A program made the translations under genes and the position numbers. From NCBI RefSeq assembly GCF_014873535.1, contig NZ_JADBEF010000001.1, positions 930,001 through 994,000 of the forward strand: a DNA stretch of 64,000 nucleotides, read 5' to 3'. The notes beneath the pieces were generated by a model that ran no database searches, was not told the origin of the DNA, and worked only from the letters and a program-made list of their open reading frames with translations. The DNA is from Nonomuraea africana (GTDB lineage Bacteria > Actinomycetota > Actinomycetes > Streptosporangiales > Streptosporangiaceae). Shown here one piece after another: positions 62,316 through 64,000 of the stretch; the stretch's first letter is position 1; each line of letters starts with the position of its first letter.

Positions 62316-64000
62316 CTAGCGGTCGGCCACAGTGACCGCGAGTGCGGCGAGGGCGGCAAGGGCGGCGGCAGGGGCGAGCGCCGCCCAGGGGGCGCGTTCC
62401 GCGTACGGGAGCGATTCGGCCAGCATCAGTCCCCACTCCGAGGACGGCGGCTGGGCGCCCAGACCGAGGAATCCGAGGGAGGCCACGGCCAGAGCGATCG
62501 CGGGCAGCCGGAGCACCGCGTGGCGGGCGACCGGGCCCGCGACCGCTGGCAGCAGGTGGCGCCAGAAGATCCGCCGCTCCGAGGACCCCAGCCCGCGCTG
62601 GGCCGTCAGGTGCGGTGCCGCCTTGGCCTCCTCCAGCAGCGCCGCGGTGTGCACCGCGAGCGGAGCCCATGCCACCAGCCCTACGGCGAGCGAGGCCCCG
62701 AAGACCCCCGGCCCGTGCAACGCGGCCACCACCAGGCCGGTGAGCACTGGCGGCAGGGCGTTGACCATCTCCGCCGCACCCGACGTGAGCCAGGGCAGGA
62801 GCCCGACGACCAGGCCGACGAGGTAAGCGGCCAGGCACACCAGGACGGCGACCCCCACAGTCGCCAGCGCGCCGTGGCCCACGCGGGCCAGCACGTCGCG
62901 GCCCAGACCGTCTGAGCCCAGCGGCGCGTCCCCCGAGGGGGCGGCGAGCCGTGCGGCGGTGTCGAGCGTGGTCGGGTCGCGCAGGAGTCCCCAGCCGATG
63001 ACGGTGAGCAGCACGACCGCGAGCAGCGCGGGCAGCGCTCGGCCGCGTGGGCCCGAGGTGTCGGGCGGCGGCGGCGCCAAGGCGGCGCCCGTGAGCGCGG
63101 CGCCGAGCAGGCCGCGTCTGAGCAGGTCGGCCAGGACTCCCACGGCGAAGCCCAGGAGGACGAGGGTCAGCACCGCTGCCTGCAGTACCGGCAGATCCTG
63201 CGCTTCGGCCGCGCCGAGGGCGGTGCGGCCGAGACCGGGGATGGCGAAGATCCTCTCCACCGCGACGGCTCCACCGGTGAGGCCGACCACCACGAGCCCC
63301 AGTTGGGGAAGCAGGGCGGGCATGGCGCGCCGGGCGGCGGCCCGCGCGACGGTCGTCGCGGGGAATCCGGCCGCGCGCCAGGTGGGTACCCATCGTTCGC
63401 GCAGCGCGCCCCGCAACGCGTCATCGGCCAGGTGACCGAGGAGTCCACCGGCGGGCACGCCCAGCGCGATCGCGGGAAGGATCAGGTGGCGTGGTTCCTG
63501 CCAGCCGTACGGAGGAAGCCAGTCCAGCCAGACGGCGACCACGATCAGAGACACGGTGGCCAGCAGGAACTCCGGGATCGCGGCGAGCATCGCCGCGCGG
63601 GCGCCGTGTCCGCCGGGGGCATGGCCGCGTGCGGCGCTGAGCGCGGTCGGCGCGCACAGTGCGGCGGCCACCACCACCGCGACCGCCATGGCCGCCGCCA
63701 TGAGGGTGAGCGACACACCGAGTCCGGACGCGATGCCCGGCAGGACCGGACGACCGGACACCCAGGAGACGCCCGCGTCGCCGCGCGGCAACCCGGACAG
63801 CCAGCGCCAGGTCAGCGCGACCGGCCCCGCGTCCAGTCCCAGATCGGCCCGGATCGCCGCGAGCGCCTCCGCGGTCGGTTCCTGCTCGGCCGAGCGGGCC
63901 CGCAGCAACGACAGCGCGGGATCCTTCCCCGACAGCCACGGCAGCGCGCCTACCAGGGCGACCGCGCCCGCGACCGCGACGGACCTGCTCAGCGGTGCAC
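62316..64000 (-). CDS. Fused DppB-DppC peptide/nickel ABC transporter permease (partial)
   Basis: An open frame of 561 codons that runs off the window, so the true start is beyond 64000. The first half is a DppB-type permease (LIVVAVWLDWLPPYGW), the second a DppC-type one (PLGSDGLGRDVLARVGHGA, then GFLGLGAQPPSSEWGLML). They are usually separate proteins; here a Pro-rich linker near residue 300 joins them with no frameshift. Other components (binding protein, ATPases) are not in view. Confidence 0.85.
   Translation of the reverse strand, partial: APLSRSVAVAGAVALVGALPWLSGKDPALSLLRARSAEQEPTAEALAAIRADLGLDAGPVALTWRWLSGLPRGDAGVSWVSGRPVLPGIASGLGVSLTLMAAAMAVAVVVAAALCAPTALSAARGHAPGGHGARAAMLAAIPEFLLATVSLIVVAVWLDWLPPYGWQEPRHLILPAIALGVPAGGLLGHLADDALRGALRERWVPTWRAAGFPATTVARAAARRAMPALLPQLGLVVVGLTGGAVAVERIFAIPGLGRTALGAAEAQDLPVLQAAVLTLVLLGFAVGVLADLLRRGLLGAALTGAALAPPPPDTSGPRGRALPALLAVVLLTVIGWGLLRDPTTLDTAARLAAPSGDAPLGSDGLGRDVLARVGHGALATVGVAVLVCLAAYLVGLVVGLLPWLTSGAAEMVNALPPVLTGLVVAALHGPGVFGASLAVGLVAWAPLAVHTAALLEEAKAAPHLTAQRGLGSSERRIFWRHLLPAVAGPVARHAVLRLPAIALAVASLGFLGLGAQPPSSEWGLMLAESLPYAERAPWAALAPAAALAALAALAVTVADR

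Overview
The window is high-GC DNA (roughly 70% by eye) with many GTG starts, short overlapping operons and LacI-controlled lipoprotein sugar importers. These traits and the marker families present (DUF3145, DUF3052, a FasR-type PucR regulator next to fabD-fabH-acpP-fabF, homodimeric aceE, YtfQ-type importers) point to a filamentous actinomycete. Streptosporangiaceae such as Nonomuraea is the likeliest group; this is inference from gene content.

Layout. 1-6.9 kb: DUF3145 gene, then on the minus strand the primary fatty-acid operon fasR / fabD-fabH-acpP-fabF-accD. 6.9-9.1 kb: a tight four-gene minus-strand operon of two small envelope proteins, a glutathionylspermidine-synthase-like ATP-grasp ligase and a DUF350 membrane protein; it is the most interesting candidate system here. 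9.1-19.5 kb: a PolX-like PHP hydrolase, a first sugar cluster (binding protein, two permeases, GH36 hydrolase, LacI), a secreted glycosidase, a WYL regulator and a VOC protein.

19.5-27.9 kb is accessory: an epimerase, DUF5997 with a LysR ligand-binding-only protein, unknown genes, and a wreck zone where an IS30 element sits inside an IS3-family element between an AbiEii-like remnant and a broken VapBC pair. It ends at a tRNA-Val gene. 27.9-36.3 kb is housekeeping: ROK kinase, zinc ribbon, peroxiredoxin, DUF3052, YjbQ, DUF1918, the E1 of pyruvate dehydrogenase with a textbook terminator, a tripeptidyl-aminopeptidase-like lipoprotein and a small secreted protein.

36.3-39.6 kb holds a dehydrogenase and a deletion scar joining a 5'-truncated glycosidase to the last codons of gcvPA, the first codons of gcvPB and the end of a GntR regulator. 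39.6-45.7 kb is a polyamine uptake/oxidation operon (XRE-cupin regulator, PotDBCA, FAD oxidoreductase, cupin). 45.7-47.5 kb has AlkB, an HD protein and DUF4031. 47.5-53.5 kb is a second sugar cluster (GH127, two permeases, binding protein, divergent LacI). 54-60.3 kb is a third (LacI, YtfQ, YtfR, YtfT, YjfF) with perfect LacI operators. The end carries a frameshifted ArsR-type regulator, an I36-type secreted inhibitor and a fused DppB-DppC permease running off the window.

The first two sugar importers lack an ATPase gene and presumably share a multitask MsiK-type ATPase encoded elsewhere; the third brings its own. A recurring oddity is a set of imperfect tandem-repeat arrays, each with its own sequence, filling the longer intergenic gaps. 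Coordinates and motifs were read by eye; no database search was run.
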